A stretch of 64,000 nt of DNA from an uncultured Pelagibacteraceae bacterium (GCA_902616645.1 CACMTO010000003.1:62001-126000); one strand, 5' to 3'. Counted from the first letter of the stretch, positions 1-7,907 are shown. A program made the numbers and translations. The notes: generated from the sequence alone by a model not told the origin.

Positions 1-1
1 A

Positions 2-460
2 TCTACTCTAGTAGATGGATTCACCGTTACAGAAAAACTCAAAAAAGATTTTCCAAATTATTATGATATTCTTACTAAAGTTAAAGTCAGATTTCAGTTT
101 ATCGATCAATCAGTTATTTTAGAGGACTGGGCTGAAATGATTCAATTAAATGAACAACAAGGATTTAAGCAAGTCAGATTTAGTCCAAGATTAGATTTTG
201 TACCTTTGATGGAAAAAAATAAACTTAAACTTTTTTATTCTGCAAGAAAAAAAATATCAGAACTTTATAATTCAGATCAATACAGAGTTGAATTTAGATT
301 AAATCCTGGAGATTTACTTATGATGGATAATTATCGATTACTTCATGGCAGGACCTCATATGATGCAAATCAAGGAAATAGGTTTCTGCAAGGGTGTTAT
401 ATTGATTACGATAGTACTGAGGGAAAATTAAAACATTTGAAAAGAAAATTTAATCTCTAA
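2..460 (+). CDS. gamma-butyrobetaine hydroxylase-like 2-oxoglutarate dioxygenase, C-terminal part
   Basis: The open frame runs from base 2 without a start, so the gene enters from the left edge and only about 152 C-terminal residues are visible. The family (TauD/BBOX) consists of Fe(II)/2-oxoglutarate-dependent oxygenases; gamma-butyrobetaine hydroxylase makes carnitine. The visible part has the family's late motif LHGRTSYD (distal iron-ligand His and 2-oxoglutarate-binding Arg) followed by GNRFLQGCYIDYD, which closely resembles gamma-butyrobetaine hydroxylases. The proximal HxD motif lies outside the window. The gene converges with the azoreductase-like gene, overlapping it by 4 bases. Exact substrate (gamma-butyrobetaine, trimethyllysine or another) cannot be settled from this fragment. 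Confidence 0.8.
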   Translation, partial: STLVDGFTVTEKLKKDFPNYYDILTKVKVRFQFIDQSVILEDWAEMIQLNEQQGFKQVRFSPRLDFVPLMEKNKLKLFYSARKKISELYNSDQYRVEFRLNPGDLLMMDNYRLLHGRTSYDANQGNRFLQGCYIDYDSTEGKLKHLKRKFNL

Positions 461-1038
461 GTTATATTTTTTATTTGTTCTTCTGCATCTCTAATAGATT
501 TTTCATAATCTAATGACATTTGATCTGCACAAATAGTTTTAATTTCTTCTATACCAAAAAAATTTAAGATGAACTTTAACCAAGGAGTAAGAAAATCTTC
601 TTTACTGTTTAATTTTGTACCTCCTGATGTTATAACTAAGTAAGCTTTTTTATTTTTTAACAATCCCTCTCTTCTGCCATCAGGTCTAAATTTGAAAGTT
701 TCCCCTACTCTTGCCGCAAGATCTGACCAGGCTTTTAAAGTAGCTGGAGGTCCATAATTATAAATTGGTGCTGAGATTATTATTATATCACTCTGCTTCA
801 ATTCTTTGACTAACTTATCTGATAGTTCAAACATTTTTTTATGATGTTCGGTTTGATCTTTTTTGTCAATTTTCATACCAGATTCTGTTAATCCTGATAC
901 AAAAACCATTTCATCATCTAAATCTCTATAGAGTATTTCATCATCTGGACTCTTAATTTTTTCTAATAATTTTTTTGCCAAGGCCCTAGATGTAGAACCT
1001 TCTTTTCTAGCGCTAGAGTCAATTTGATATATTCTCAT
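457..1038 (-). CDS. FMN-dependent NADH-azoreductase-like flavodoxin-fold protein
   Basis: A 193-residue flavodoxin-fold quinone/azo reductase (AzoR/AcpD-like family), expected to be a soluble FMN enzyme reducing quinones with NAD(P)H. The N-terminal phosphate-binding loop is visible as SSARKEGSTSR (residues 8-18), the flavin loop as PIYNYGPPATLKAWSD (91-106), and a third conserved loop as TSGGT (137-141). Length is normal for the family (about 200 residues). It lies 5 bases downstream of the ccdA-like gene on the same strand and may be cotranscribed. The physiological substrate is unknown; azo reduction is a family label rather than a likely natural role. Confidence 0.8.
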   Translation of the reverse strand: MRIYQIDSSARKEGSTSRALAKKLLEKIKSPDDEILYRDLDDEMVFVSGLTESGMKIDKKDQTEHHKKMFELSDKLVKELKQSDIIIISAPIYNYGPPATLKAWSDLAARVGETFKFRPDGRREGLLKNKKAYLVITSGGTKLNSKEDFLTPWLKFILNFFGIEEIKTICADQMSLDYEKSIRDAEEQIKNIT

Positions 1039-1043
1039 AAATC

Positions 1044-1751
1044 TTATCCAAAATTCTGTAAGAATGGAAATATGTTCAATAAATAATATCCCAAAGCTTG
1101 TAATTGATTAGTTAATATTAAAATACCAGTAATTAAAAGAATTATTCCTCCAATTTTTGATACTAAATGAATATTTTTTTTAAAATTTTTTGAGAAAATT
1201 AAAAATTTTTGTATTAAATATCCAGATAAAATAAAAGGAACGGCCAAACCTAAAGAGTAGGAAAACAATAAAAGAATACCCTTATTTAAACTTTCTTCTG
1301 TTGCTGCAAGCACTAAAATCGAACCAAGTATCGGACCAATACAAGGTGTCCACCCAAATGCAAATGCCATACCAATCATTATTGGGCTATAAATATTACT
1401 ATTAAAATTAGTTTGTATTCTTTTCTCATAATTTAATAACTTGATGTTAATTATTCCAATTATGTGTAATGAGAGTAAAATTATAATTGAACCTGCAAAT
1501 ATTCTTAGTTCATATGAATTTTGAAGTAATATTTTTCCTAAATAAGTTGATGCAGCACCAAAAATAATAAAAACTATTGAAAATCCAACAGTGAATAATA
1601 AGATTGGAAAAAGATTTATATTTTTTTTTTCAACTAATTCGTTAATTGAACTTCCTGAAATGTAAGAAATATAACCAGGAATTAAAGGTAAAACACATGG
1701 TGATAAAAAACTTATTAAGCCAGCTCCAAGTGCTACGATTAATTCTATCAT
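1044..1751 (-). CDS. ccdA: CcdA-family cytochrome c biogenesis / thiol-disulfide membrane transporter
   Basis: A 235-residue integral membrane protein with about six hydrophobic segments. CcdA carries reducing equivalents across the inner membrane from cytoplasmic thioredoxin to periplasmic thiol proteins, including those for cytochrome c maturation. The two redox cysteines sit in the expected pseudo-repeated motifs, LSPCVLP (C19) and GWTPCIGP (C137), at equivalent positions of two internally related halves. Length matches the short CcdA form, without the DsbD periplasmic domains. No other cytochrome c maturation gene is adjacent; neighbours are an aldehyde dehydrogenase upstream and an azoreductase-like gene downstream. 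Confidence 0.88.
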   Translation of the reverse strand: MIELIVALGAGLISFLSPCVLPLIPGYISYISGSSINELVEKKNINLFPILLFTVGFSIVFIIFGAASTYLGKILLQNSYELRIFAGSIIILLSLHIIGIINIKLLNYEKRIQTNFNSNIYSPIMIGMAFAFGWTPCIGPILGSILVLAATEESLNKGILLLFSYSLGLAVPFILSGYLIQKFLIFSKNFKKNIHLVSKIGGIILLITGILILTNQLQALGYYLLNIFPFLQNFG

Positions 1752-1763
1752 CTTTTTTTTGAT

Positions 1764-3206
1764 TTAACCTTTTAAACCTAGGTGTGTGTACTTAACATTA
1801 AGATAATCTTTAATTGCCATTGATCCGCCTTCTCGACCATAACCAGCTTGTTTAATTCCACCAAATGGTGCTTCAGCTATTGCAACTAAAGGTGTATTAA
1901 CAGCAACTGTTCCAGTTTCCATTAACTCTGAAGCTTTATGAGCTTTCTCCATAGAATTCGTACAAATATAACTAGAAAGACCAAGGTCGTGATTATTGGC
2001 TCTTTCAATAACCTCATCAAAAGTTTTAAATGATAAAACCGGAACTAATGGACCAAAAGGTTCTACTTTCATTATTGTATAATCATCTTTCACATTATCA
2101 AAGATTGTAGGCTCATAATAAAAACCTTTGTTAAATCCTTGAGGTCTTTTACCTCCTAACAGAACTTTTGCTCCCTCTTTTTTAGTTGTCTCAACTAATT
2201 CCTCAACCTCATTTAGTCTTTTTTTAGTAGTTAGAGGACCTAATTGAACTGATGGATCCATGCCATCACCAATCTTAAGTTTTTTTGTTTTTTCAACAAA
2301 TAAATTTACAAATTCTTCTTTTTTGTTCTCTTGAATATAAAATCTGTTTGGAGATATACAAACTTGTCCATTATTTCTGAATTTAGCAGCTATAGCCATA
2401 TCGGTCGCTTTTTTTAAATCGGCATCATCAAACACTATAAACGGTGAATGCCCACTTAGCTCCATTGTAACTCTTTGAACTTTATCAGCTGCTTGCTTAA
2501 GAATTAATTTACCAACTCTAGAAGAACCTGTAATAGAAATTTTTTTAATTATATTTGATGCAATTAATTGTTGCGCTATACTTGGAGGATCTCCAGATAA
2601 AAGATTAACAACCCCAGCAGGAACACCGCATTCACGGCATATGTCCACCATTTCCATTACTACACCCGGAGTAATAACATCTGGTTTTATTATCACAGAG
2701 CAACCAGCTGCTAAAGCTGTTGAAATTTTTCTAGCTGATAAAACTGCTGGGAAATTCCACGGAGATAATGCTGCAACAACACCTACAGGCTGATAATAAA
2801 CATGAACCCTAGTATCTTGAAATCTACTTTCTACGGTTTGGCCATAAATTCTTTTGGTCTCTTCGGCATTCCATTCAAAAATATCAGCTGCACCATTTAC
2901 TTCACCTTTTGCTTCAGCCAAAGGTTTTCCTACCTCTAATGTCATCCATTTAGCTAAAATATCTTGTTTTTCTCTTATTTTATCAGCAATGCGTCTTATA
3001 ATATAAGACCTTTGCCAAGGTGGAGTTTTTTTCCAAACTTCTAGTCCCCTTTCAGCAGATTTTAATGCTCTATCAACATCTTGAGTAGTTGCCTTAGATG
3101 CATGACCAATAATTTCCTCATTTGCAGGGTTAATAACTTCGTAAGTTGATTTATCTGTTGAATGGCTCCATTTCCCATCTATAAATTGACCAAATTTTTC
3201 GTACAT
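1764..3206 (-). CDS. NAD(P)-dependent aldehyde dehydrogenase (succinate-semialdehyde dehydrogenase-like)
   Basis: A 480-residue ALDH-superfamily enzyme oxidising an aldehyde to an acid with NAD(P)+. The oxyanion asparagine is in SPWNFP (N151), the general base in MELSGHSP (E249, an unusual variant of the common ELGG motif) and the catalytic cysteine in NNGQVCISP (C283). Overall appearance and length fit the GabD/succinate-semialdehyde or lactaldehyde-type subgroup, but the substrate cannot be read from the sequence. It is divergent from the GYD-domain gene and shares with the second aldehyde dehydrogenase of this window an upstream ACACARCATATA element in the same relative orientation. CcdA follows 12 bases downstream. 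Confidence 0.87.
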   Translation of the reverse strand: MYEKFGQFIDGKWSHSTDKSTYEVINPANEEIIGHASKATTQDVDRALKSAERGLEVWKKTPPWQRSYIIRRIADKIREKQDILAKWMTLEVGKPLAEAKGEVNGAADIFEWNAEETKRIYGQTVESRFQDTRVHVYYQPVGVVAALSPWNFPAVLSARKISTALAAGCSVIIKPDVITPGVVMEMVDICRECGVPAGVVNLLSGDPPSIAQQLIASNIIKKISITGSSRVGKLILKQAADKVQRVTMELSGHSPFIVFDDADLKKATDMAIAAKFRNNGQVCISPNRFYIQENKKEEFVNLFVEKTKKLKIGDGMDPSVQLGPLTTKKRLNEVEELVETTKKEGAKVLLGGKRPQGFNKGFYYEPTIFDNVKDDYTIMKVEPFGPLVPVLSFKTFDEVIERANNHDLGLSSYICTNSMEKAHKASELMETGTVAVNTPLVAIAEAPFGGIKQAGYGREGGSMAIKDYLNVKYTHLGLKG

Positions 3207-3252
3207 AAACTAATTTAACATTACTATAGGTTGTGTCTACTATGTAATTTTT

Positions 3253-3264
3253 ACACAGCATATA
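3253..3264 (-). promoter_or_regulatory. Shared 12-mer upstream of aldehyde dehydrogenase 1 (candidate operator)
   Basis: ACACAGCATATA on the plus strand (TATATGCTGTGT toward the gene), ending 46 bases before the aldehyde dehydrogenase start at 3206. The same sequence with one change lies at 6371-6382 upstream of the second aldehyde dehydrogenase, in the same orientation relative to that gene. In both cases TGTGT is followed downstream by an ACACA or TCACA-type half. This could be an operator or promoter element; the AT-rich context makes chance possible. Confidence 0.3.
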
Positions 3265-3306
3265 ACTTATCTAAGATGATATTCTAACTATAAAAAGGAG
3301 TATCTT

Positions 3307-3624
3307 ATGAAAGCATACATAATGGGTAATTATACAGAAAAAGCTTTTCAAGGATTTTTAAAAGATCCGACGAGTGATAGAAAAGCTGTTGTAGAACAAT
3401 TAACAAAAGCTATGGGTGGAACAATGCACAGCATGGATATTGTTAGAGGTTCTTATGATTTTGTTGTTGTTACAGAAGTTCCAAGTTTTGATGACTTTGC
3501 AGCTATTAAATTAGTTGTTGAAGCATCGGGAGCTGTAAAAAACTTGACAATACTTGAGGCTATTGATTTTACAAAAGCTACAACAAAAGCTAGTAAGATT
3601 GGTTACAAAGCACCTGGTCAATAA
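3307..3624 (+). CDS. GYD-domain protein
   Basis: A 105-residue protein of the GYD family, small dimeric alpha-beta barrel-like proteins of unknown biochemical role. The hallmark is visible as RGSYDFVVVTEVPSFDDF (about residues 47-64; here GSYD instead of GRYD). A strong Shine-Dalgarno, AAAGGAG, sits 6 bases before the ATG. The gene is monocistronic: divergent from an aldehyde dehydrogenase and closed by a strong hairpin terminator. The good ribosome site and dedicated terminator suggest meaningful expression. No function is assigned. Confidence 0.82.
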   Translation: MKAYIMGNYTEKAFQGFLKDPTSDRKAVVEQLTKAMGGTMHSMDIVRGSYDFVVVTEVPSFDDFAAIKLVVEASGAVKNLTILEAIDFTKATTKASKIGYKAPGQ

Positions 3625-3631
3625 TTTTTAG

Positions 3632-3662
3632 TATAACTTCCAGATGCGGACTGGAAGTTATA
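3632..3662. terminator. Bidirectional intrinsic terminator between GYD gene and thioesterase
   Basis: A 12-bp perfect stem with a 7-base loop (ATGCGGA); stem core AACTTCCAG / CTGGAAGTT. It lies between two convergent genes, 8 bases after the GYD-gene stop and directly abutting the thioesterase stop at 3663. A T-tract follows within a few bases on the plus strand. One of the few strong hairpins in the window. Confidence 0.8.
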
Positions 3663-4136
3663 TTAACTTTTTTTTAATTTTGAGGAAAATTTTAGATTTT
3701 CGTTACTAAATTTTGAGGAATGTTTTTGGATATAATCATCCATTATTTTTACTTTTTCATCTTCAAATTCAGATACTTTTCTACTATTCAGATCTACATA
3801 TAAAGAAAGAACTTCTATAGTTGATGCTAGAAACTTTTTTTCTTTATGAACCATTTCCATTTTATATTGTAACCTTTTTTTATCATGATCAAAATAAACT
3901 AGATTGACATCTACTTCATCGTCAACTTTAAGTTCTTGATTATAAGTTATATTTGACTCAACAATCATGGTACTTTTGCCAGTTGTTTTTGCTGAGTGCT
4001 CACCCATTTTAAAAATACTATTCAAAGTATCTGCACCAAATTTATCAAAAATTAAAAGATAATATGATACATTCATATGATCGTTGTAATCTATCCAATC
4101 TTTAATTATTTTTTGAGAACTTAGATAAACCGACAT
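3663..4136 (-). CDS. Hotdog-fold acyl-CoA thioesterase family protein
   Basis: A 157-residue protein of the 4-hydroxybenzoyl-CoA thioesterase/FcbC-YbgC type hotdog family, hydrolysing an acyl-CoA. The signature near the N-terminus, WIDYNDHMNVSYYL (residues 14-27), contains the DxxxHMN catalytic motif. The WIDYN-HMN wording resembles thioesterases linked to carnitine/betaine catabolism (CdhB type), and a gamma-butyrobetaine-hydroxylase-like gene sits about 3 kb away, but they are not in one operon and that link is only suggestive. It follows the DUF779 gene by 17 bases on the same strand, so the two are probably cotranscribed. Confidence 0.78.
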   Translation of the reverse strand: MSVYLSSQKIIKDWIDYNDHMNVSYYLLIFDKFGADTLNSIFKMGEHSAKTTGKSTMIVESNITYNQELKVDDEVDVNLVYFDHDKKRLQYKMEMVHKEKKFLASTIEVLSLYVDLNSRKVSEFEDEKVKIMDDYIQKHSSKFSNENLKFSSKLKKS

Positions 4137-4153
4137 AGAAATTAAAGAATTAA

Positions 4154-4507
4154 TTAATTTTTTTTTGGTTCGTTATCCACAACCAGACATATCTCAGATT
4201 TTGTCAAAAATCTTTTTCCAGTGCCATTATCCAAAGAAAACATTCCACCAATACCGTTTACAGCATCTATTGTTAAATCAGTATGTTTCCATTTTTCATA
4301 TTGGTCATCATTCATGTAAAAAGGCACTCCACCAATTTCTCCAAGTTTCACATCGCTAGAACCAACCATATACTCATTTCTAGGATAACACATTGGTGCA
4401 CTTCCATCACAACATCCACCAGACTGGTGAAATAATAGCTCTTCACCATGTTGAGCTTTAAGCTCTTCAATTAGTTTTAGTGCTGAACTTGTTGCTTTTA
4501 CTTTCAT
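4154..4507 (-). CDS. DUF779 family protein
   Basis: A protein of about 117 residues of the DUF779 family, commonly encoded beside ExaC/AldB-type aldehyde dehydrogenases, as here. Function is unknown. Visible conserved features are the FHQSGGCCDGSAPMCY segment with adjacent cysteines (C32, C33) and C40, plus DLTIDAVNGIGGMFSLDNG near the middle. I start it at 4507 (MKVKATSS) rather than the in-frame ATG at 4540, because the intervening 33 bases are the right arm, loop and left arm of a perfect hairpin plus a T-tract, a transcription-terminator structure and not plausible coding sequence. It lies downstream of the lysine-tailed aldehyde dehydrogenase on the same strand. Confidence 0.82.
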   Translation of the reverse strand: MKVKATSSALKLIEELKAQHGEELLFHQSGGCCDGSAPMCYPRNEYMVGSSDVKLGEIGGVPFYMNDDQYEKWKHTDLTIDAVNGIGGMFSLDNGTGKRFLTKSEICLVVDNEPKKN

Positions 4508-4514
4508 AAAAAAT

Positions 4515-4540
4515 ATGGCCCGTGATTCCTCACGGGCCAT
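4515..4540 (-). terminator. GC-rich hairpin between aldehyde dehydrogenase and DUF779 gene
   Basis: A perfect 11-bp inverted repeat (ATGGCCCGTGA / TCACGGGCCAT, 4-base loop), followed on the minus strand by ATTTTTT and then, within a few bases, the DUF779 ATG. It looks like an intrinsic terminator after the aldehyde dehydrogenase stop (4558). Because it lies immediately upstream of a same-strand gene, it may partly uncouple DUF779 expression from the upstream gene, or may stabilise mRNA ends. Confidence 0.72.
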
Positions 4541-4557
4541 TATATATTAGATTATTT

Positions 4558-6297
4558 TTAAAAGAAGCCTAATTTCTTTTCACTGTAAGACACGTGAAGA
4601 TTCTTCACTTGTCTGTAGTGGTTAAGCATCATTTTATGTGTTTCTCTTCCAATACCAGATTGTTTGTATCCACCGAATGCAGCATGTGCAGGATAAGCGT
4701 GGTAACAATTAGTCCATACTCTACCAGCTTGTATTTCTCTACCCATTCTGTATGCGATATTTCCATTTCTAGTCCAAACACCAGCACCTAAACCATAAAG
4801 AGTGTCATTAGCAATTTGTAATGCTTCTGCCTCATCTTTAAACTTAGTTACTGATACAACTGGTCCAAAAATTTCTTCTTGGAAGATACGCATTGAGTTA
4901 TTTCCCTCAAAAATAGTTGGTTCAATGTAGTTTCCTTTTTCTAAACCACTATTAATTTTTGCAACATTTCCACCACATAGAACTTTGGCACCCTCTTTCT
5001 TACCTAAATCAAGATAAGATTTGATTTTTTCCATTTGTTCTAATGATGCTTGTGCTCCAATCATTGTTTCCATTTTTAGAGGATTATCTTGTTTTACAGC
5101 TTTTGTTCTAGCTATAGCCTTTTCCATGAATTTATCATAAATAGACTCTTGGACTAGTACTCTGCTTGGACAAGTACAAACTTCACCTTGGTTTAATGTG
5201 AACATTGCAAAACCTTCTAAACATTTATCTAAGAAGTCGTCATCTTTTGCCATGACATCCTCAAAGAAAATGTTAGGAGATTTTCCACCTAGCTCCAACG
5301 TAATTGGTATCAAGTTTTGTGATGCATATTGCATAATCAAACGACCAGTAGTTGTTTCCCCAGTAAAAGCAATCTTTTTGATTCTTTTTGATGATGCTAG
5401 TGGTTTTCCAGCCTCTAAACCAAAGCCACTTACAACGTTGACTACCCCTGGAGGTAATAAATCTCCAATTAGTTCCATAAGTAACATGATTGATGCTGGT
5501 GTTTGCTCAGCTGGTTTTAGCACAACGCAGTTTCCTGCTGCTAAAGCTGGAGCAAGTTTCCAAGTTGCCATTAGTAATGGAAAGTTCCATGGTATAATTT
5601 GTCCAACTACACCTAGTGGTTCTGGAATGTGATAAGAATATTCACTGTTACTGATTTCAGCAACTGAACCTTCCTCTGCTCTAATTACTCCAGCAAAATA
5701 TCTCCAATGATCTATTACTAGTGGTAAATCAGCAGCCATACATTCTCTAATTGGCTTACCATTATCTAAACATTCAGCTGTTGCTAATACATTAAGATTT
5801 TTCTCAATGACATCTGCAATTTTAAGAAGAATGTTTGATCTTTCCGTAATTGAAGTTTTACCCCAAGTTGGGAAAGCTGCGTGAGCTGCATCTAATGCTG
5901 CATCAACGTCTTTTTCATTTGATCGCGCAACTGAACAGATTACTTCATTTGAAATCGGAGATGTATTATCAAAATACTTTCCAGATTTTGGTTCTACAAA
6001 CTTACCGTTAATGTAGTTCCCGTATTTTGCTTTAAACGGGAATTTTACTTTCAAATGAGAAGTATCTAATACAGATGACACTTTCATTGCTTCTGCACTC
6101 ATTTTTTTTACTCCTTTTGTTTTTTTTGTTGATTTAAGCTTATTATTTTTTCTAGATTTTTTTGAACGTTTCTTAGTCGCAGACTTTTTTGTCCTAGCTT
6201 TTTTTATCGTCTTTATTTTTTTTCTAGATTTGTTGGCCAATTTTTTTTTTTTTGATTTGGCCTTTGGCTTTGATTTTTTTTTTCTTTTTTTAGCCAT
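4558..6297 (-). CDS. ExaC/AldB-type aldehyde dehydrogenase with lysine-rich N-terminal extension
   Basis: NAD+-dependent aldehyde dehydrogenase of the acetaldehyde-dehydrogenase (ExaC/AldB) subgroup. Catalytic features in full-length numbering: IIPWNFP (N238), LELGGKSP (E335) and [11 protein letters not shown] (C374, with C376). The frame encodes 579 residues, but the enzyme proper is about 510. Residues 1-65 are a basic Lys/Arg/Ser/Thr/Ala tract resembling bacterial histone H1-like tails. The ATG of M66 (at 6102) has a good Shine-Dalgarno, AGGAG at 6111-6115, spaced 8 bases, whereas the 6297 ATG has none. The catalytic protein therefore probably starts at 6102; the extension may yield a second isoform or a leader peptide. 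DUF779 follows, as usual for this family. Confidence 0.9.
   Translation of the reverse strand: MAKKRKKKSKPKAKSKKKKLANKSRKKIKTIKKARTKKSATKKRSKKSRKNNKLKSTKKTKGVKKMSAEAMKVSSVLDTSHLKVKFPFKAKYGNYINGKFVEPKSGKYFDNTSPISNEVICSVARSNEKDVDAALDAAHAAFPTWGKTSITERSNILLKIADVIEKNLNVLATAECLDNGKPIRECMAADLPLVIDHWRYFAGVIRAEEGSVAEISNSEYSYHIPEPLGVVGQIIPWNFPLLMATWKLAPALAAGNCVVLKPAEQTPASIMLLMELIGDLLPPGVVNVVSGFGLEAGKPLASSKRIKKIAFTGETTTGRLIMQYASQNLIPITLELGGKSPNIFFEDVMAKDDDFLDKCLEGFAMFTLNQGEVCTCPSRVLVQESIYDKFMEKAIARTKAVKQDNPLKMETMIGAQASLEQMEKIKSYLDLGKKEGAKVLCGGNVAKINSGLEKGNYIEPTIFEGNNSMRIFQEEIFGPVVSVTKFKDEAEALQIANDTLYGLGAGVWTRNGNIAYRMGREIQAGRVWTNCYHAYPAHAAFGGYKQSGIGRETHKMMLNHYRQVKNLHVSYSEKKLGFF
6111..6115 (-). promoter_or_regulatory. 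Internal Shine-Dalgarno for the aldehyde dehydrogenase core
   Basis: AGGAG (minus strand) followed by an 8-base A-rich spacer and ATG at 6102-6100. It lies inside the lysine-rich reading frame (codons for T-K-G-V-K-K) and decides that the catalytic protein can be initiated at M66. The outer ATG at 6297 has no recognisable ribosome site. Confidence 0.65.
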
Positions 6298-6370
6298 AAA
6301 TCATTAAACTAAGAATTTAAATTCATGTCTATTTTATATTATTTAATACTTACTACCTGTGATTGAATGT

Positions 6371-6382
6371 ACACAACATATA
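6371..6382 (-). promoter_or_regulatory. Shared 12-mer upstream of aldehyde dehydrogenase 2 (candidate operator)
   Basis: ACACAACATATA on the plus strand, 73 bases before the outer start at 6297. It differs by one base from the element at 3253-3264 upstream of the other aldehyde dehydrogenase and has the same orientation relative to the gene. A TATAAA/TATTATTTAA-rich segment between it and the start is a plausible -10 region. Confidence 0.3.
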
Positions 6383-6404
6383 GGTATATAAATTTTTTAA
6401 TTAA

Positions 6405-7292
6405 CTATTTTTTGGGTAAGTAGTCTGACTTTCTAACAAAATAAATACCAGTACATACTGCTATTAATGAAATTAATACTTTGACTGTAATCAACTCTTT
6501 TAAAAAAATAAAACTGAGAATAGTTCCAAAAATTGGAATTAGGTATGAGACCTGTGACTGAAAAATTAAACCATTATTTACCAATATTCGAAATCTTAAT
6601 AACCAAGCAATACCTGTTGAAACTAATCCTAAATAAATTACTGAAATTGTTGAGTCTAATCTAGGGGAAACTTTCCATGGTTGTTCAATAAAACTTACGA
6701 GAGGGATTAAAATTATTGTAGCCCAAATCAATATTGAACTAGTTACATTTTCATTTTTTTTTTTACTTATTTTTAAAGTTAAAACCCCTCCAATTACATA
6801 ACAAGTGGACCCAAGAAGAATTAATAATGCTGAAAAAAAATTATTTTCATCAATTAATAAATTATCTGAAAAAAGATATAAAATTCCTGAAAAACCAATC
6901 AAAATTCCAAATGTTTTTATAAAATTAAATTTTTCATTTTTAGTATAAAAATGACCTAAAATTGTTGAACTTAATGGTGTTGTAGACATTAGAATTGCAG
7001 CCAAATTACTTTGAACAGATTTAATACCATAAGCAATTAAAAAAAATGGTAATACTAAATTTATAAATCCAATCATCGCAAACCAATACCAATCTTTTGA
7101 AAATGCCTCTATTTTAATTTTTCTAAAATAACAAAGTAATAATACAGGTATCGCGCCAAAAAAAACTCTTAAAAAAGCAATAGTAACAGGACCAAATGAA
7201 TAGGTTGCTATCTTAATATTAAAAAAAGCTGATGCCCAAATTAACGCTAAAATTGTAAGTAGAAAATAATCTAATAACTTTGGTTGTCTCAT
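6405..7292 (-). CDS. EamA/DMT-superfamily transporter
   Basis: A 295-residue membrane protein with about ten hydrophobic helices arranged as two EamA repeats. The first begins near LALIWASAFFNIKIA and the second near ILLGSTCYVIGGVLT. The family exports or imports small metabolites such as amino acids or nucleobases; the substrate cannot be inferred. The start ATG overlaps the stop of the upstream YbaK-like gene by 4 bases (ATGA), so the two are translationally coupled. It is one of three EamA proteins in this window. Confidence 0.85.
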   Translation of the reverse strand: MRQPKLLDYFLLTILALIWASAFFNIKIATYSFGPVTIAFLRVFFGAIPVLLLCYFRKIKIEAFSKDWYWFAMIGFINLVLPFFLIAYGIKSVQSNLAAILMSTTPLSSTILGHFYTKNEKFNFIKTFGILIGFSGILYLFSDNLLIDENNFFSALLILLGSTCYVIGGVLTLKISKKKNENVTSSILIWATIILIPLVSFIEQPWKVSPRLDSTISVIYLGLVSTGIAWLLRFRILVNNGLIFQSQVSYLIPIFGTILSFIFLKELITVKVLISLIAVCTGIYFVRKSDYLPKK

Positions 7293-7768
7293 TCTATTAA
7301 ATCTTTTATTAAGCCGTTGCTAATATTTTTTAAATTTTCAAAATCGATTTTGAATACACAATTCGGATGACCAGCTGCTGCAAATAAAAACTTAAATCTT
7401 TTAAGGGAATTATCAATTAAAATTTCTATCTTACTTATATGACCGATTGGAGAAACACCTCCTATTGTAAAACCCGTAACTTTTTTCACTTCATCCGCAG
7501 AGGCTAGGCACGCGTCTTTAATATTTAAAATTTTTTTAATTTTATTTAGTGATGCTTTTCTGTCTCCAGAAATAAGACATAATGTGAATGAATTTTCTGT
7601 CTTAAAGAGTAGACTTTTTACAATTGCACCGACCTCACAACCTAAAGATGAAGCTGCATCCCGTGCAGTCCTTGCTGATGCTTCTAAAATAATTATTTTC
7701 AAATTATTATCAAAATCTTTTAATTTTTTTTCTACTCTTTTTACGGTCTCTTTTTCTAATAAAGACAT
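7289..7768 (-). CDS. YbaK/EbsC-type aminoacyl-tRNA deacylase
   Basis: A 159-residue protein of the YbaK/ProXp superfamily, free-standing editing domains that hydrolyse mischarged tRNA (for example Cys-tRNAPro). Recognisable are the central GAIVKSLLFK segment with the conserved catalytic lysine and the glycine-rich TGFTIGGVSPIGH loop. Length is normal for a stand-alone editing domain. It is the first gene of a two-gene unit with an EamA transporter (4-base overlap) and is divergent from glnA. The specific tRNA substrate is not determinable by eye. Confidence 0.82.
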   Translation of the reverse strand: MSLLEKETVKRVEKKLKDFDNNLKIIILEASARTARDAASSLGCEVGAIVKSLLFKTENSFTLCLISGDRKASLNKIKKILNIKDACLASADEVKKVTGFTIGGVSPIGHISKIEILIDNSLKRFKFLFAAAGHPNCVFKIDFENLKNISNGLIKDLIE

Positions 7769-7878
7769 AATTCAACTTGTAATTGTTAGGTGTTTTAAAA
7801 ATTTAGATATACAGTCATGAAAAAAATGCATAGGTGTTATTAAGTAAAAGTACATTATTTACAAGTCTTTTTTTGGTA

Positions 7879-7907
7879 TCACGGGCCCTTAATAAATAGG
7901 AGTTATA
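7879..7907 (+). promoter_or_regulatory. glnA leader with GC-rich TCACGGGCCC block and ribosome site
   Basis: Immediately upstream of glnA is a short GC-rich island in otherwise AT-rich DNA: TCACGGGCC (7879-7887), containing the palindrome GGGCCC. It is followed by a good Shine-Dalgarno, AGGAG (7899-7903). The same nine bases form one arm of the hairpin at 4515-4540. No known riboswitch was recognised. A regulatory role, such as for nitrogen control, is speculative. Confidence 0.3.

Noticed and set aside
5198..5632. Plus-strand frame of 144 codons inside the second aldehyde dehydrogenase
   Set aside because: It is antisense to the catalytic domain and shows no motif or ribosome site.
7769..7907. 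Riboswitch or sigma-54 site upstream of glnA
   Set aside because: No GG-N10-GC pattern at the right place and no glutamine-riboswitch-like structure could be drawn.
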